The notes: generated from the letters alone by a model not told the origin. A stretch of DNA of 64,000 bases from Streptomyces sp. NA02950 (GCF_013364155.1 NZ_CP054916.1:4103501-4167500), one strand, 5' to 3'. Shown: positions 1 to 9,511, counted from the first letter of the stretch. Translations and numbers: made by a program.

Positions 1-1026
1 GGTCACCTCCGCGGCCAGCTGCCCGGATTCCATCGCATAGGCGATGCCCTCGCCGTTGAACGGGTTGACCATGCCGCCCGCGTCGCCCACCAGCAGCAGC
101 CCGCGGGTGTAGTGCGGCTGACGGTTGAACGCCATCGGCAGGGCGGCACCGCGGATCGGGCAGGTCATGTTCTCCGGGGTGTAGCCCCAGTCCTCCGGCA
201 TCGAGGCACACCACGCCTTGAGGACCTCCCGCCAGTCCAACTCCTTGAAGGAGGACGAGGTGTTGAGCACCCCCAGACCGACGTTGCTCGTACCGTCGCC
301 CATGCCGAAGATCCAGCCGTAGCCGGGCAGCAGCCGGTCCTGCGGACCGCGCCGGTCCCACAACTCCAGCCAGGACTCCAGGTAGTCGTCGTCATGCCGG
401 GGCGAGGTGAAGTACGTGCGCACCGCCACGCCCATCGGACGGTCCTCGCGCCGGTGCAGCCCCATCCCCAGCGACAGCCGGGTGGAGTTGCCGTCGGCGG
501 CGACGACCAGCGGCGCGTGGAAGGTGACCGGGGTCTTCTCCTCGCCCAGCTTGGCCTCGACACCGGTGATCCGGCCGGTGCGCGGATCGGTGATCGGCGC
601 GCCCACGTTGCAGCGCTCGTACAGCCGCGCCCCGGCCTTCTGCGCCTGGCGCGCCAGCTGCTCGTCGAAGTCGTCGCGCTTGCGGACCAGTCCGTAGTTC
701 GGATACGCGGCCAGATCGGGCCAGTCCAGCTCCAGTCGCACCCCGCCGCCCAGGATCCGCAGGCCCCGGTTGCGCAGCCAGCCCGCCTCCTCGGAGACGT
801 CGATGCCCATGGCGACCAGCTGCTTGGTGGCGCGCGGGGTCAGTCCGTCACCGCACACCTTCTCGCGCGGAAAGGCCGTCTTCTCCAGCAGCAGAACGTC
901 CAGGCCCGCCTTGGCCAGGTAGTACGCGGTGGTGGAACCGGCCGGTCCGGCGCCGACGACGATCACGTCGGCGCTGCGCTCCGAGCTCACGGAGGACGCG
1001 CTCTGGGTGGGTGCGGTCTCGCTCAC
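1..1026 (-). CDS. Geranylgeranyl reductase family FAD-dependent oxidoreductase (3' end cut by window edge)
   Basis: Flavoprotein of the geranylgeranyl reductase family, which saturates double bonds in polyprenyl chains. The 342 visible residues start at a GTG and show the FAD-binding GAGPAG loop at 25-30, the family motif CGDGLTPR at 58-65 and a GDAGG FAD motif near residue 314; the C-terminus lies outside the window. In actinomycetes a member of this family (MenJ in mycobacteria) partly reduces the menaquinone tail. Its place downstream of mqnC and menG on the same strand makes that role likely here, but this is inference; reduction of other isoprenoids such as phytoene or archaeal-type lipids cannot be excluded. 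A GNAT gene on the opposite strand separates it from menG, so it has its own promoter. Confidence 0.93.
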   Translation of the reverse strand, partial: MSETAPTQSASSVSSERSADVIVVGAGPAGSTTAYYLAKAGLDVLLLEKTAFPREKVCGDGLTPRATKQLVAMGIDVSEEAGWLRNRGLRILGGGVRLELDWPDLAAYPNYGLVRKRDDFDEQLARQAQKAGARLYERCNVGAPITDPRTGRITGVEAKLGEEKTPVTFHAPLVVAADGNSTRLSLGMGLHRREDRPMGVAVRTYFTSPRHDDDYLESWLELWDRRGPQDRLLPGYGWIFGMGDGTSNVGLGVLNTSSSFKELDWREVLKAWCASMPEDWGYTPENMTCPIRGAALPMAFNRQPHYTRGLLLVGDAGGMVNPFNGEGIAYAMESGQLAAEVT

Positions 1027-1136
1027 GCGGGGTCTCCCGAAGCCTCGGTAACGGCATGCCGGTCGCGCCGGTCACTGGACACCAGCAGTCTATGGGGGCG
1101 CGCTCCACCACTTGCGAAGGGCCGTACTCCACGACC

Positions 1137-1715
1137 GTGACCCAGCCTGCCGTACGTCTGCGTGTGCCCACCCCCGGCGACGCCGCGGCCTGGCACCGGG
1201 TCTTCGACGATCCGGAGGTGATGGAGTTCCACGGCGACGCCTCCCACGACCTCGCCCACTACGAGGAGTTCACCGCCCGCCGGCGCGATCACGCCGAGCG
1301 GTACGGCTTCTGCCTCTACACCCTGCTGGACGCCTCGGACGAGGTGATCGGCTTCACCGGCGCCCAGCCGTGGCCCCAGGACTGGGGACCGGTGGGCGAG
1401 ATCGAGACCGGCTGGCGGCTCGGCCGCGCGTACTGGGGCCAGGGGTACGCCACGGTGGCCGCGGAGGCGGCCGCCCTGGAGCGGGTGCGCGCCCCCGGGG
1501 TCGGCCATGTGGTCGCGACGGTGCACGCCCGCAACGAACGCTCCATAGCGGTGACCCGGCGGCTGGGCATGCGGTCCGCGGAGAACCTGGTGAGCCCGGA
1601 CTCCCGGTCCCCGGCCATCTGCCACCGGCTGGATCTGCAAACCTCCGGAGCAGACAAGCCTCGGCAGCCGGTTACGGCCGGTACGCGCGGTGCAGGGCCA
1701 CCACACCGCCGGTGA
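1137..1715 (+). CDS. GNAT-family N-acetyltransferase
   Basis: Acetyl-CoA-dependent acetyltransferase of the RimJ/RimL-like type. The core reads from a [14 protein letters not shown] beta-1 start through a [13 protein letters not shown] acetyl-CoA loop to a [16 protein letters not shown] segment, all typical of GNAT proteins that modify protein N-termini, antibiotics or small amines. The GTG start just before the domain is preferred; an in-frame ATG 45 bases upstream (position 1092) is the alternative and neither has a strong ribosome site. The gene is divergent from the reductase at its left and its last 44 bases overlap the convergent menG 3' end. The substrate cannot be told from sequence. 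Confidence 0.82.
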   Translation: MTQPAVRLRVPTPGDAAAWHRVFDDPEVMEFHGDASHDLAHYEEFTARRRDHAERYGFCLYTLLDASDEVIGFTGAQPWPQDWGPVGEIETGWRLGRAYWGQGYATVAAEAAALERVRAPGVGHVVATVHARNERSIAVTRRLGMRSAENLVSPDSRSPAICHRLDLQTSGADKPRQPVTAGTRGAGPPHRR

Positions 1716-2364
1716 GGTTGCGCCAGGCGGGCCGGGACCAGCCCGCCCGGCTCAGCCGTGCGGCCAGCCCCGGCTGAGCGGGCCAGGCGCGGATGGACTC
1801 GGCGAGGTAGACGTACGCGTCCGGGCTGCTGCTGACCGCGGTGGCGATCGGCGGCAGCGCGCGCATCAGGTATTCGGTGTAGACCGTGCGGAACGGCTCC
1901 CAAGTGGGGTGGCTGAACTCGCAGATGACGATCCGGCCGCCGGGCCGGGTCACCCGCAGCATCTCGCGCAGCGCGCCCTGGGTGTCCTGGACGTTGCGCA
2001 GCCCGAAGGAGATCGTGACGGCGTCGAAGACCCCGTCAGCGAAGGGCAGCCGGGTCGCGTCGCCCGCGGTCAGCGGCAGCCTCGGGTGGCGCTTCTTGCC
2101 CTCCCGGAGCATGCCGAGCGAGAAGTCGCAGGGGACCACGTAGGCGCCCGCGGCGCGGAACGGCAGCGAGGACGTGCCGGTACCGGCGGCGAGGTCGAGC
2201 ACCCGCTCACCGGGGGACGCGTCGACCGCCCGGGCGACCGCCTTGCGCCACAGCCGGGCCTGCCCGAGGGACAGCACGTCGTTGGTGAGGTCGTAGTTGG
2301 CCGCCACGTCATCGAACATGGCGGCGACTTCATGCGGCTGCTTGTCCAGGGATGCTCGGGTCAC
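1672..2364 (-). CDS. menG: Demethylmenaquinone methyltransferase
   Basis: SAM-dependent C-methyltransferase (UbiE/MenG family) that performs the last step of menaquinone synthesis. The 230 residues begin [18 protein letters not shown], the usual start of actinobacterial MenG. Motif I ([10 protein letters not shown]) is at residues 55-64 and the family signature ISFGLRNV follows. The chosen GTG has a GAGGTG ribosome-site match upstream; another GTG five codons earlier is possible. It sits 64 bases downstream of the small amidohydrolase-like gene that is coupled to mqnC, so futalosine-pathway and methylation genes appear to be transcribed together. Confidence 0.96.
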   Translation of the reverse strand: MTRASLDKQPHEVAAMFDDVAANYDLTNDVLSLGQARLWRKAVARAVDASPGERVLDLAAGTGTSSLPFRAAGAYVVPCDFSLGMLREGKKRHPRLPLTAGDATRLPFADGVFDAVTISFGLRNVQDTQGALREMLRVTRPGGRIVICEFSHPTWEPFRTVYTEYLMRALPPIATAVSSSPDAYVYLAESIRAWPAQPGLAARLSRAGWSRPAWRNLTGGVVALHRAYRP

Positions 2365-2428
2365 AGCCCTATTGTTCACCTCGCGCGGCGGCGGTCCGCC
2401 GCAGGGGTCGGCACCGCCGCGGCGGCGA

Positions 2429-2878
2429 TCACCGGCGACGGTGCATTAGCCGCCCGGCGACCACGGTGGCCAGGCACTCCCCGTCCGGGCCGAAGACGGC
2501 GAGGTCGGCACGGCCGCCGGGGACCAGGGCGACCGCCCGTGGCCGGTCCAGGACGGCGAGGCCGTTGCGATGGGCGGCCGCGCGCAGCTCGGGGTCGGTG
2601 AGCCGGTCCGCGAGGACGCCCGTCGCCCCCTGCCGCAGCAGGGCGTGGATCCGCTCGCGCGGACTGGGCGCCTCCGGCACCGGCCCCTCGTGGACGAGGG
2701 CGGGGCCCAGTGCGCCGGGCCACTCCCGCACCCGGGCCCGCGGATGGGTCCGGCGCAGCTCCTCCAGCGGGCCGATGGCCGCGATGCGGTCGCCGTCGAC
2801 CGCGACGGCGGCGTCGTGCAGCGGTGCCGCGTCGTCCGGGGTGTGCCGGACGAGGGGCGCGGCGTGGAGCGTCAGCAT
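2429..2878 (-). CDS. Imidazolonepropionase-like (amidohydrolase composite-domain) small protein
   Basis: A 149-residue protein that looks like an amidohydrolase lacking its catalytic barrel. The first 50 or so residues resemble the N-terminal beta half-domain ([15 protein letters not shown]) and the last 45 resemble the C-terminal half that closes the same sandwich ([26 protein letters not shown]). Between them there is only about 80 residues, and I see no HxH metal motif. Its ATG overlaps the mqnC stop in an ATGA, which predicts translational coupling. Similar small proteins are annotated as imidazolonepropionase-like domain proteins in Streptomyces; the function is unknown. A structural or regulatory role with MqnC is a guess from position only. 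Confidence 0.85.
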   Translation of the reverse strand: MLTLHAAPLVRHTPDDAAPLHDAAVAVDGDRIAAIGPLEELRRTHPRARVREWPGALGPALVHEGPVPEAPSPRERIHALLRQGATGVLADRLTDPELRAAAHRNGLAVLDRPRAVALVPGGRADLAVFGPDGECLATVVAGRLMHRRR

Positions 2879-4077
2879 CAGGAGGCTTCGATGACCGTCA
2901 GCTCGGGGTGGGCGGTGCCGCCCGCGATGGCCGTGGACGACAGGTGGGAGACGACGTGGTCGTCGACCGGGTCGTTCGCCGGGTCGTCGTGCACCACCAG
3001 GTGCTCGTAGGTGGTGGCGCGCTGTGCGGGGACGCGGCCCGCGGCGCGGATGAGATGGAGCAGTTCCATCCGGTTGGAGCGGTGCTTGGCGCCCGCGGAG
3101 GAGACCACGTTCTCCTCCAGCATGACCGAGCCGAGGTCGTCCGCGCCGTAGTGCAGGGACAGCTGTCCGGCTTCCTTGCCGACGGTCAGCCAGGAGCCCT
3201 GGATGTGGGCGACGTTGTCGAGGAAGAGCCGGGCGATCGCGATCATCCGCAGGTACTCGAAGACGGTCGCCTGTGTGCGGCCCTTGAGGTGGTTGTTCTC
3301 GGGCTGGTAGGTGTACGGGATGAAGGCGCGGAAGCCGCCCGTACGGTCCTGCACGTCACGGATCATGCTGATGTGCTCGATCCGCTCGGCGTTGGTCTCG
3401 CCGGTGCCCATCAGCATCGTGGAGGTGGACTCCACCCCGAGGTTGTGGGCGATCTCCATGATCTCCAGCCACCGCTCACCGGACTCCTTCAGCGGGGCGA
3501 TGGCCTTGCGCGGCCGCTCGGGCAGCAGCTCGGCGCCCGCGCCCGCGAAGGAGTCCAGCCCCGCCGCGTGGATCCGGCGGATCGCCTCCTGCGCCGGGAC
3601 ACCCGAGATCCGTGCCATGTGCTCGACCTCGGAGGCCCCCAGCGAGTGGATCACCAGCTGCGGGAATTCCTTCTTGATGGCCGCGAAGTGCCGCTCGTAG
3701 TACTCGACGCCGTAGTCCGGGTGGTGGCCGCCCTGGAACATGATCTGGGTGCCGCCGAGTTCGACGGTCTCGGCACAGCGGCGCAGGATGTCGTCGAGAT
3801 CGCGGGTCCAGCCTTTGGCGGTGTCCTTGGGCGGGGCGTAGAAGGCGCAGAACTTGCACGCCGTCACACAGACGTTGGTGTAGTTGATGTTCCGCTCGAT
3901 GATGTACGTCGCGATGTGCTCGGTACCCGCGTAACGCCTGCGGCGGGCGGCGTCGGCGGCGGCTCCCAGCGCGTGCAGCGGAGCGGACCGGTAGAGGTCG
4001 AGCGCCTCTTCCGGGGAGATACGCCCCCCGCCGGCGGCGCGGTCGAGGACTGCCTGCAACTCTGCGTTCGCGGTCAC
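2878..4077 (-). CDS. mqnC: Cyclic dehypoxanthine futalosine synthase
   Basis: Radical SAM enzyme of the futalosine menaquinone pathway that cyclises dehypoxanthine futalosine. The [4Fe-4S] motif CVTACKFC provides C70, C74 and C77. The flanking IIERNINYTNVC and GGHHPDYGVEYY segments, 399-residue length and overall pattern fit MqnC rather than MqnE, which is also present in this window (ending at 15512). GTG start, with AAAGG about ten bases upstream. It heads a minus-strand unit with the amidohydrolase-like protein (ATGA overlap) and menG. Confidence 0.96.
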   Translation of the reverse strand: MTANAELQAVLDRAAGGGRISPEEALDLYRSAPLHALGAAADAARRRRYAGTEHIATYIIERNINYTNVCVTACKFCAFYAPPKDTAKGWTRDLDDILRRCAETVELGGTQIMFQGGHHPDYGVEYYERHFAAIKKEFPQLVIHSLGASEVEHMARISGVPAQEAIRRIHAAGLDSFAGAGAELLPERPRKAIAPLKESGERWLEIMEIAHNLGVESTSTMLMGTGETNAERIEHISMIRDVQDRTGGFRAFIPYTYQPENNHLKGRTQATVFEYLRMIAIARLFLDNVAHIQGSWLTVGKEAGQLSLHYGADDLGSVMLEENVVSSAGAKHRSNRMELLHLIRAAGRVPAQRATTYEHLVVHDDPANDPVDDHVVSHLSSTAIAGGTAHPELTVIEAS

Positions 4078-4198
4078 CGGGGCGTACCTTTCGGAGGATT
4101 TACGGGCGGACCGACTCAGCCTACGCCAGCGGTTGCAGGCCGCTGCGGGTGCGTGTCCGGTACCCCGAGGGCCCTTGGGACGTGGCCTCGGCCGCGCC

Positions 4199-6121
4199 CT
4201 AACGGAGCTTGCGCAGGGTGCCGCTGGGGTCGCCCGCCTGCTTGTCCTTCGCGCGGTACCTCAGGGTGTTGCCGTTGACGAGGACGAACCGCTCGTCCGT
4301 GGAGCCGTCGCTGCATCCCTCCCGGGGCCCGTCCCGCTTCAGAGCGGCGTCGAGACGGAGTTCGCCGGAGGTGGCGGAGAGCAGCTTCCAGGTGCTGTCG
4401 CAGCGCAGCACCGACAGCGTCACCCGGCCGCTGGCGACCTGCGCGCCGACGCGGCCCTGCCGGAAGGTGATGGTCATGGTGCCCACGGGGATGCCGGAGT
4501 CGGAGGTGAGATCGCCCCGCCAGGTGCCGAGGAACTTCTTCGGCACCGCGCCCGGGCCCGCGCCGTCGCCGGGCGGCGTCCTGGACGGGCTGTCGGGCCG
4601 GGTGTCGCCGCGGTCGGAACCGGCGCCGGCGTCCTTGTCACTGCCGGGCAGGACGTGGAAGACCACCGCGGCGGTCGTCGCGGCGGCCAGGGCGCCCGCG
4701 ACGGACAGCACGAGGGTGCAGCTGACCGCCTTGGGCCGCTTCCGGCCGCCGAGGGACGCGCTGAGCGCGACGCTGCGGGCTTGTTCCGGGACCGGGGACG
4801 GGGACGGCGGTGCCGGGGCCGACGGCCCCGGGTGCGGTGGTGCCGGGGCGGGGTGGGACGGCGGCGGGGTGGGGCCGTCGGCGGGCTCGTGGCGGGGGAG
4901 CCCGTTCGGGTAGGAGGTCCCGCCCGCGTACGAGGGGTCAGGGGGGCCGAAGGCGCCCAGGGCGGGCGCTCCGGCGGTGGAGGTCTTGGGAGGCGGGGAA
5001 GGGGCCGGGGGCGGCGCCGGCCGGTCCGGGCCGGTGGCGGACGTCTCCTCGGCCGCCGGGTTCCGCGTGGCGGCCGGTTCGGGTGCGGCAGCCGCCTCCG
5101 ATGCGGCGGCCGGTTCGCGCGTAGCCGCCGGTTCGCGCGTAGCCGCCGGTTCGCGCGTAGCCGCCGGTTCGCGCGTAGCCGCCGGTTCGGCTGCCGTGAC
5201 CGGCTCCGGATCCTCCGTTTCCGCCTCCAGATCGAGCAGCTCCACCGCCCGTCGGCTCACCCGCTCGACCAGCGCCCCCGGCAGCCAGCCGGACCGTACG
5301 AGCTCCGAGGCACCGGCCGCGGGCGCCAGCCGCCGGACGATCTGCTCCGGGGTGGGGCGGTCGGCGGGGTTCTTGGCGAGGCACGCGGTCACCAGAGCGC
5401 GCAGTTCGCCGGTGAGCCCTTCGCTGAGCCGGGGCTCGGTGTGGACCACCTTGTACAGCAGCGCCGCCGAGCTGTCGCCGGGGAAGGGGCCCCCACCGGT
5501 CGCCGCGTACGCCAGCACCGAGCCCAGCGAGAAGACGTCGGTCGGGCCGCCGACGTTCTCGCCGAGGATCTGCTCGGGCGACATATAGCCGGGCGAGCCG
5601 ATGGATGCGCCGGTGGAGGTGAGCGACGCGGTGCCGTCGGTGGCCCGGGCGATCCCGAAGTCGATCAGCCGCGGCCCGTCGAGGGCCAGCAGCACGTTGG
5701 ACGGCTTGACGTCACGGTGGACCAGACCCAGGGCGTGCACGGCGCCCAGCGCCTCCGCGAGCCCCGCCCCCAGTGCCCGTACCGACGCCTCGGGCAGCGG
5801 TCCCTCGTCGGATACGGCCCGGCTGAGCGAGGGGCCCGCCACATAGCCCGTGGCCACCCACGGAACGGGTGCCTCCGGGTCCGCGTCCAGCACCGGTGCG
5901 GTCCAGGAGCCACCGACCCGGCGGGCGGCCTCGACCTCACGCCGGAAGCGGGCGCGGAACTCCTCGTCCAGCGCGAAGTGCGCGTGCACCACCTTGACCG
6001 CGACCGTGCGCCCTCCGGCGCTGCGCGCCAGATAGACCCGGCCCATACCGCCCGATCCGAGCCGCCCGAGCAGCCGGTACGCGCCGATGACCCGCGGGTC
6101 GTCCGCTCCCAGCGGATCCAT
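4199..6121 (-). CDS. Membrane-anchored serine/threonine protein kinase with C-terminal extracytoplasmic domain
   Basis: Hanks-type kinase of 640 residues. The kinase domain spans about 12-270: glycine loop GSGGMG at 22-27, catalytic lysine K43 in AVKVV, HRDVKPSN from 135 and DFG at 154-156. A Pro/Ala/Glu-rich linker follows, including four tandem AATREP hexapeptides. One hydrophobic helix near residues 468-490 should cross the membrane. About 150 extracytoplasmic residues end in a compact domain (from FLGTWRGDL, about 530-640) with two cysteines that could pair, in place of the PASTA repeats of PknB-type kinases. It lies between mqnC and mqnA on the same strand but with gaps above 100 bases, so co-transcription is uncertain. 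Confidence 0.93.
   Translation of the reverse strand: MDPLGADDPRVIGAYRLLGRLGSGGMGRVYLARSAGGRTVAVKVVHAHFALDEEFRARFRREVEAARRVGGSWTAPVLDADPEAPVPWVATGYVAGPSLSRAVSDEGPLPEASVRALGAGLAEALGAVHALGLVHRDVKPSNVLLALDGPRLIDFGIARATDGTASLTSTGASIGSPGYMSPEQILGENVGGPTDVFSLGSVLAYAATGGGPFPGDSSAALLYKVVHTEPRLSEGLTGELRALVTACLAKNPADRPTPEQIVRRLAPAAGASELVRSGWLPGALVERVSRRAVELLDLEAETEDPEPVTAAEPAATREPAATREPAATREPAATREPAAASEAAAAPEPAATRNPAAEETSATGPDRPAPPPAPSPPPKTSTAGAPALGAFGPPDPSYAGGTSYPNGLPRHEPADGPTPPPSHPAPAPPHPGPSAPAPPSPSPVPEQARSVALSASLGGRKRPKAVSCTLVLSVAGALAAATTAAVVFHVLPGSDKDAGAGSDRGDTRPDSPSRTPPGDGAGPGAVPKKFLGTWRGDLTSDSGIPVGTMTITFRQGRVGAQVASGRVTLSVLRCDSTWKLLSATSGELRLDAALKRDGPREGCSDGSTDERFVLVNGNTLRYRAKDKQAGDPSGTLRKLR
5112..5183. 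repeat. Four 18-bp tandem repeats within the kinase linker
   Basis: Four consecutive identical copies of an 18-bp unit (ggttcgcgcgtagccgcc) encode the AATREP hexapeptide repeats of the kinase linker on the minus strand. The exact nucleotide identity suggests recent slippage-type expansion, so copy number may differ between strains. Confidence 0.95.
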
Positions 6122-6251
6122 GGCGCCCCTCCCCCCTCGACGGCGCGGTCCAGCTTAGGCGGGAGCCGGGACGGCGGCCCAGCCCAGCCCCGGCCCCCGA
6201 CCTCCGCGAACCTTCCGGATCCGCTTCGCCCGCTCAGACGCCTCCGTCCGC

Positions 6252-7187
<936 letters not shown>

Positions 7188-7322
7188 CTAGCCCCGTGCG
7201 GCATCCGCGACGGCGGCGGGGGCGCGCGATCACCCGCGATTCCCCGGGCGCAGCCGCGCGACCTGCGTTCTTATCCATCTCCAGGCGCCCGGAAACCCCA
7301 CGTATTCGTGATCTTCGGCTCT

Positions 7323-7351
7323 TTCGCCTCGCACACGCAGCGTGCTAAGCT
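7323..7351 (+). promoter_or_regulatory. Candidate promoter of the cold-shock gene
   Basis: A TAAGCT hexamer at 7346-7351 fits the TAnnnT -10 pattern of the principal Streptomyces sigma factor. A weak -35 (TTCGCC) lies 17 bases upstream. A start near 7358 would give a leader of about 120 bases containing two hairpins. Confidence 0.4.
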
Positions 7352-7388
7352 CGCCGCAAGTTGCAGTTTGGTTTCCCTTGCAGTACAG

Positions 7389-7426
7389 AGCCTGCGGAGC
7401 ATGTAACCGCAGGCTTTTGTAGTTTT
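7389..7426 (+). terminator. Intrinsic-terminator-like hairpin inside the cold-shock leader (possible attenuator)
   Basis: Perfect 9-bp arms (agcctgcgg at 7389-7397, ccgcaggct at 7407-7415) enclose a 9-base loop and are followed at once by a T-rich run (ttttgtagtttt). This is the textbook form of a rho-independent terminator, yet it lies 54 bases before the cold-shock start codon on the coding strand. It may act as an attenuator, or less likely as an end for an upstream short RNA. Confidence 0.6.
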
Positions 7427-7457
7427 CAGACTTCTTGCAGGTTCTGGAGCAGGGCAA

Positions 7458-7476
7458 CCCTTTGGCCCAAGGAGGG
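7458..7476 (+). promoter_or_regulatory. Ribosome-site-pairing helix before the cold-shock gene
   Basis: The strong ribosome site GGAGGG (7471-7476) can pair with CCCTTT (7458-7463) across a 7-base loop, with three G-C, one A-T and two G-T pairs. If formed, the helix would hide the ribosome site. It is short, so an effect on translation is only a hypothesis. Confidence 0.35.
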
Positions 7477-7479
7477 CTT

Positions 7480-7683
7480 ATGGCTACCGGAACCGTCAAG
7501 TGGTTCAACGCCGAGAAGGGCTTCGGCTTCATCGCCCAGGACGGCGGCGGCCCCGATGTCTTCGTTCACTACTCCGCGATCAACGCGTCTGGCTTCCGCT
7601 CCCTCGAGGAGAACCAGGCCGTGACCTTCGACGTCACCCAGGGTCCGAAGGGCCCGCAGGCCGAGAACGTCAGCGCGGTCTGA
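7480..7683 (+). CDS. Cold-shock protein (CspA family)
   Basis: Single cold-shock domain protein of 67 residues that binds single-stranded RNA or DNA and melts RNA structure. RNP1 (KGFGFI, residues 13-18) and RNP2 (VFVHY, 27-31) are intact, as is the opening [12 protein letters not shown]. The ATG follows a strong GGAGGG ribosome site. The gene has a leader of about 120 bases and its own downstream terminator, so it is monocistronic. Synteny with mqnA matches what is known in Streptomyces. Confidence 0.97.
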   Translation: MATGTVKWFNAEKGFGFIAQDGGGPDVFVHYSAINASGFRSLEENQAVTFDVTQGPKGPQAENVSAV

Positions 7684-7697
7684 TCTAGCAGTACCCA

Positions 7698-7740
7698 AGG
7701 AGCCCTGCTCCTCCGCAACCGCGGAGGAAGCGGGGCTCCT
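7698..7740 (+). terminator. Terminator after the cold-shock gene
   Basis: Two-part stem: outer arms aggagccc (7698-7705) and gggctcct (7733-7740), inner arms tcctccgc (7709-7716) and gcggagga (7721-7728) around an aacc loop. It lies 15 bases after the stop codon and has no long T run, as is common in Streptomyces. Confidence 0.8.
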
Positions 7741-7769
7741 GCCTTTCCGGGCCCGTGTTCCGGCCCCCC

Positions 7770-7811
7770 GGATGACTCACGACGGATGACTCACGACGGA
7801 TGACTCACGAC
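7770..7811. repeat. Three 14-bp tandem repeats
   Basis: Three exact head-to-tail copies of ggatgactcacgac. The last copy carries the stop codon of the convergent NmrA-family gene, so loss or gain of a copy would not change that protein. Confidence 0.95.
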
Positions 7812-8686
7812 GCGCCGACGATCCGGTGCCGGAGATGGTCGTAGGCCCAGGCGGCGAGGGTGGTCGGGGTGGTGGTCCGGACGGTGCGGCGCTGTTCGGG
7901 CACGAAGTTCTCGCGCAGGCCGGTCGACATTCCGAGCACGGCCTCGACCAATCCGTCGGTCATCCCGGCCTGATGGAGCCGGGCGCGCATGGCGTCGTCG
8001 GTGATCCGTTCGACGCTGATCCGCCGACCGGTGGCAGCGGTGAGGATGTCGCCGACCTGCCGCCAGGTGAGGTCGGCGGGCCCGTGAACCGCCTGTACGC
8101 AACGTCCGGACCAGGCAGGAGACAGCAGACGAGTGGCGGCCACCTCGGCGATGTCGCGAGGCGCCACCCAGGCCATGGGTTGGTCGAGCGGAAGGATCAC
8201 CTGGAGCGCGCCGCCGCGCAGGGCGTCGAGTTGAAGCTCGAGATTGGTGAAGAAGTAGCCGCAGCGGAGGTGGGTGACGTCGACGCCGATGTCATCCAAG
8301 GCGGTTTCGGTGTGTGCCAGGCCGTCGATCTCGCCGGCCCCGTGACGTTTCTCGGCGCCGACGCTGCTGAGGAAGACGACACGGCCGATCCGGTTCTCGG
8401 CGACGGCGCGGACCACACTGCCGGTGGCGCGGGCGTAGTCGGCGAGGGGATCCGCACCACCGGTGGTCGGGTCCACCCAGAACAGTGCGTCGACGCCCTC
8501 GGTGGCGGCCACCACCGCGTCGGCGTCGTACTGGTCGACCGATACGGCATCCACCTCGTCATGGACATCGGGAGCCAGCCGGCCGGGCTCACGCAGCAGG
8601 ACGCGCGGCCGGACCCCGGCGCGCACCAGCGTGGCGACGACGTGGCGGCCGACGTTGCCCGTCGGAGTGGTGACAGCGATCTGCAT
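7805..8686 (-). CDS. NmrA-like NAD(P)-binding oxidoreductase
   Basis: Atypical short-chain dehydrogenase of 293 residues. The N-terminus has a TPTGNVGRHVV dinucleotide loop, followed by RVVFLSSVGAEK and a GYFFTNLE segment typical of NmrA/quinone-oxidoreductase-2-like proteins, which either reduce quinones or sense NADP. It is divergent from a WYL regulator with 84 bases between the starts, a standard arrangement for local control by the regulator. The substrate is unknown. Confidence 0.9.
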   Translation of the reverse strand: MQIAVTTPTGNVGRHVVATLVRAGVRPRVLLREPGRLAPDVHDEVDAVSVDQYDADAVVAATEGVDALFWVDPTTGGADPLADYARATGSVVRAVAENRIGRVVFLSSVGAEKRHGAGEIDGLAHTETALDDIGVDVTHLRCGYFFTNLELQLDALRGGALQVILPLDQPMAWVAPRDIAEVAATRLLSPAWSGRCVQAVHGPADLTWRQVGDILTAATGRRISVERITDDAMRARLHQAGMTDGLVEAVLGMSTGLRENFVPEQRRTVRTTTPTTLAAWAYDHLRHRIVGAS

Positions 8687-8770
8687 GGCTTCCTCTCATT
8701 CGGTGGTTCGACTTCAGGCTAGGAACAGAGGCGGCCCGAACCCGTCCTCCTCTCCTGGAAGGCTGAAGGC

Positions 8771-9511
8771 ATGGAACCGGATCCGACGATCAGGACCTTG
8801 ACCTTGCTGACCCTGCTGCAGTCGGGGGGCGAGTGGACGGCCGCCGACCTGGCCGAACGGCTCGGCACGAGCGTCCGCACCGTACGGCGCGACGCCCAGC
8901 GGCTACGCCGGCTCGGATACACCGTCGAGGCCCGCCCGGGACCTGGCAGCGCCTATCGGCTGAGGCCCGGAGTCAAGGTCCCGCCGTTGCTGTTCACCGC
9001 CGACGAGGTCACCGCACTGGTGGCCGGGCTGCATCTGATCCGTGCCTGGCTCCCCGAAGAGGCGGTCGCATCGAGCGCCTTGCTCAAGCTCGACCAAGTC
9101 CTGCCCCGCCCCCTGCGCCGCCGCGCGGCCGCGACCGACCTCGCAACCGAGGTGCTTCAGCAGCCCGGCGCCGTGGTCGCGGCAGCGACCGTCGGCGTGA
9201 TCGCCGACGCGGTGGCCGAGGAGAGCAGGCTCCGGTTCCGCTACATCGACCAGCACGACCGGCCGTCGATCCGCCTGGTCGAGCCGTACCGCCACTTCCT
9301 ACGCGGCGGCCACTGGTACCTGGTGGCCTTCGATGTCGACCGGGACGACTGGCGCACCTTCCGTCTCGACCGGATCACCGACATCTCCCCGGTGGCGGGC
9401 GCCTACCAGCCCCACGCATTCCCTGATGTGTCCATCGAATGCTGGTTGACCACCGACTTCGGCCGCGCCGCTGCACGGTCACCCCGCTCCGCCGCCGAGC
9501 CGGATCGGTGA
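8771..9511 (+). CDS. WYL-domain transcriptional regulator
   Basis: DNA-binding regulator of 246 residues with an N-terminal winged helix (AADLAERLGTSVRTVRRDAQRLRRLG, split here as a DeoR-like helix-turn-helix between residues 23 and 48) and a C-terminal WYL ligand-sensing domain (GGHWYLVAFDVDRDDWRTFR). Such proteins sense small molecules or nucleic-acid fragments. It probably controls the divergent NmrA-family gene; that is inferred from arrangement. Confidence 0.92.
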   Translation: MEPDPTIRTLTLLTLLQSGGEWTAADLAERLGTSVRTVRRDAQRLRRLGYTVEARPGPGSAYRLRPGVKVPPLLFTADEVTALVAGLHLIRAWLPEEAVASSALLKLDQVLPRPLRRRAAATDLATEVLQQPGAVVAAATVGVIADAVAEESRLRFRYIDQHDRPSIRLVEPYRHFLRGGHWYLVAFDVDRDDWRTFRLDRITDISPVAGAYQPHAFPDVSIECWLTTDFGRAAARSPRSAAEPDR

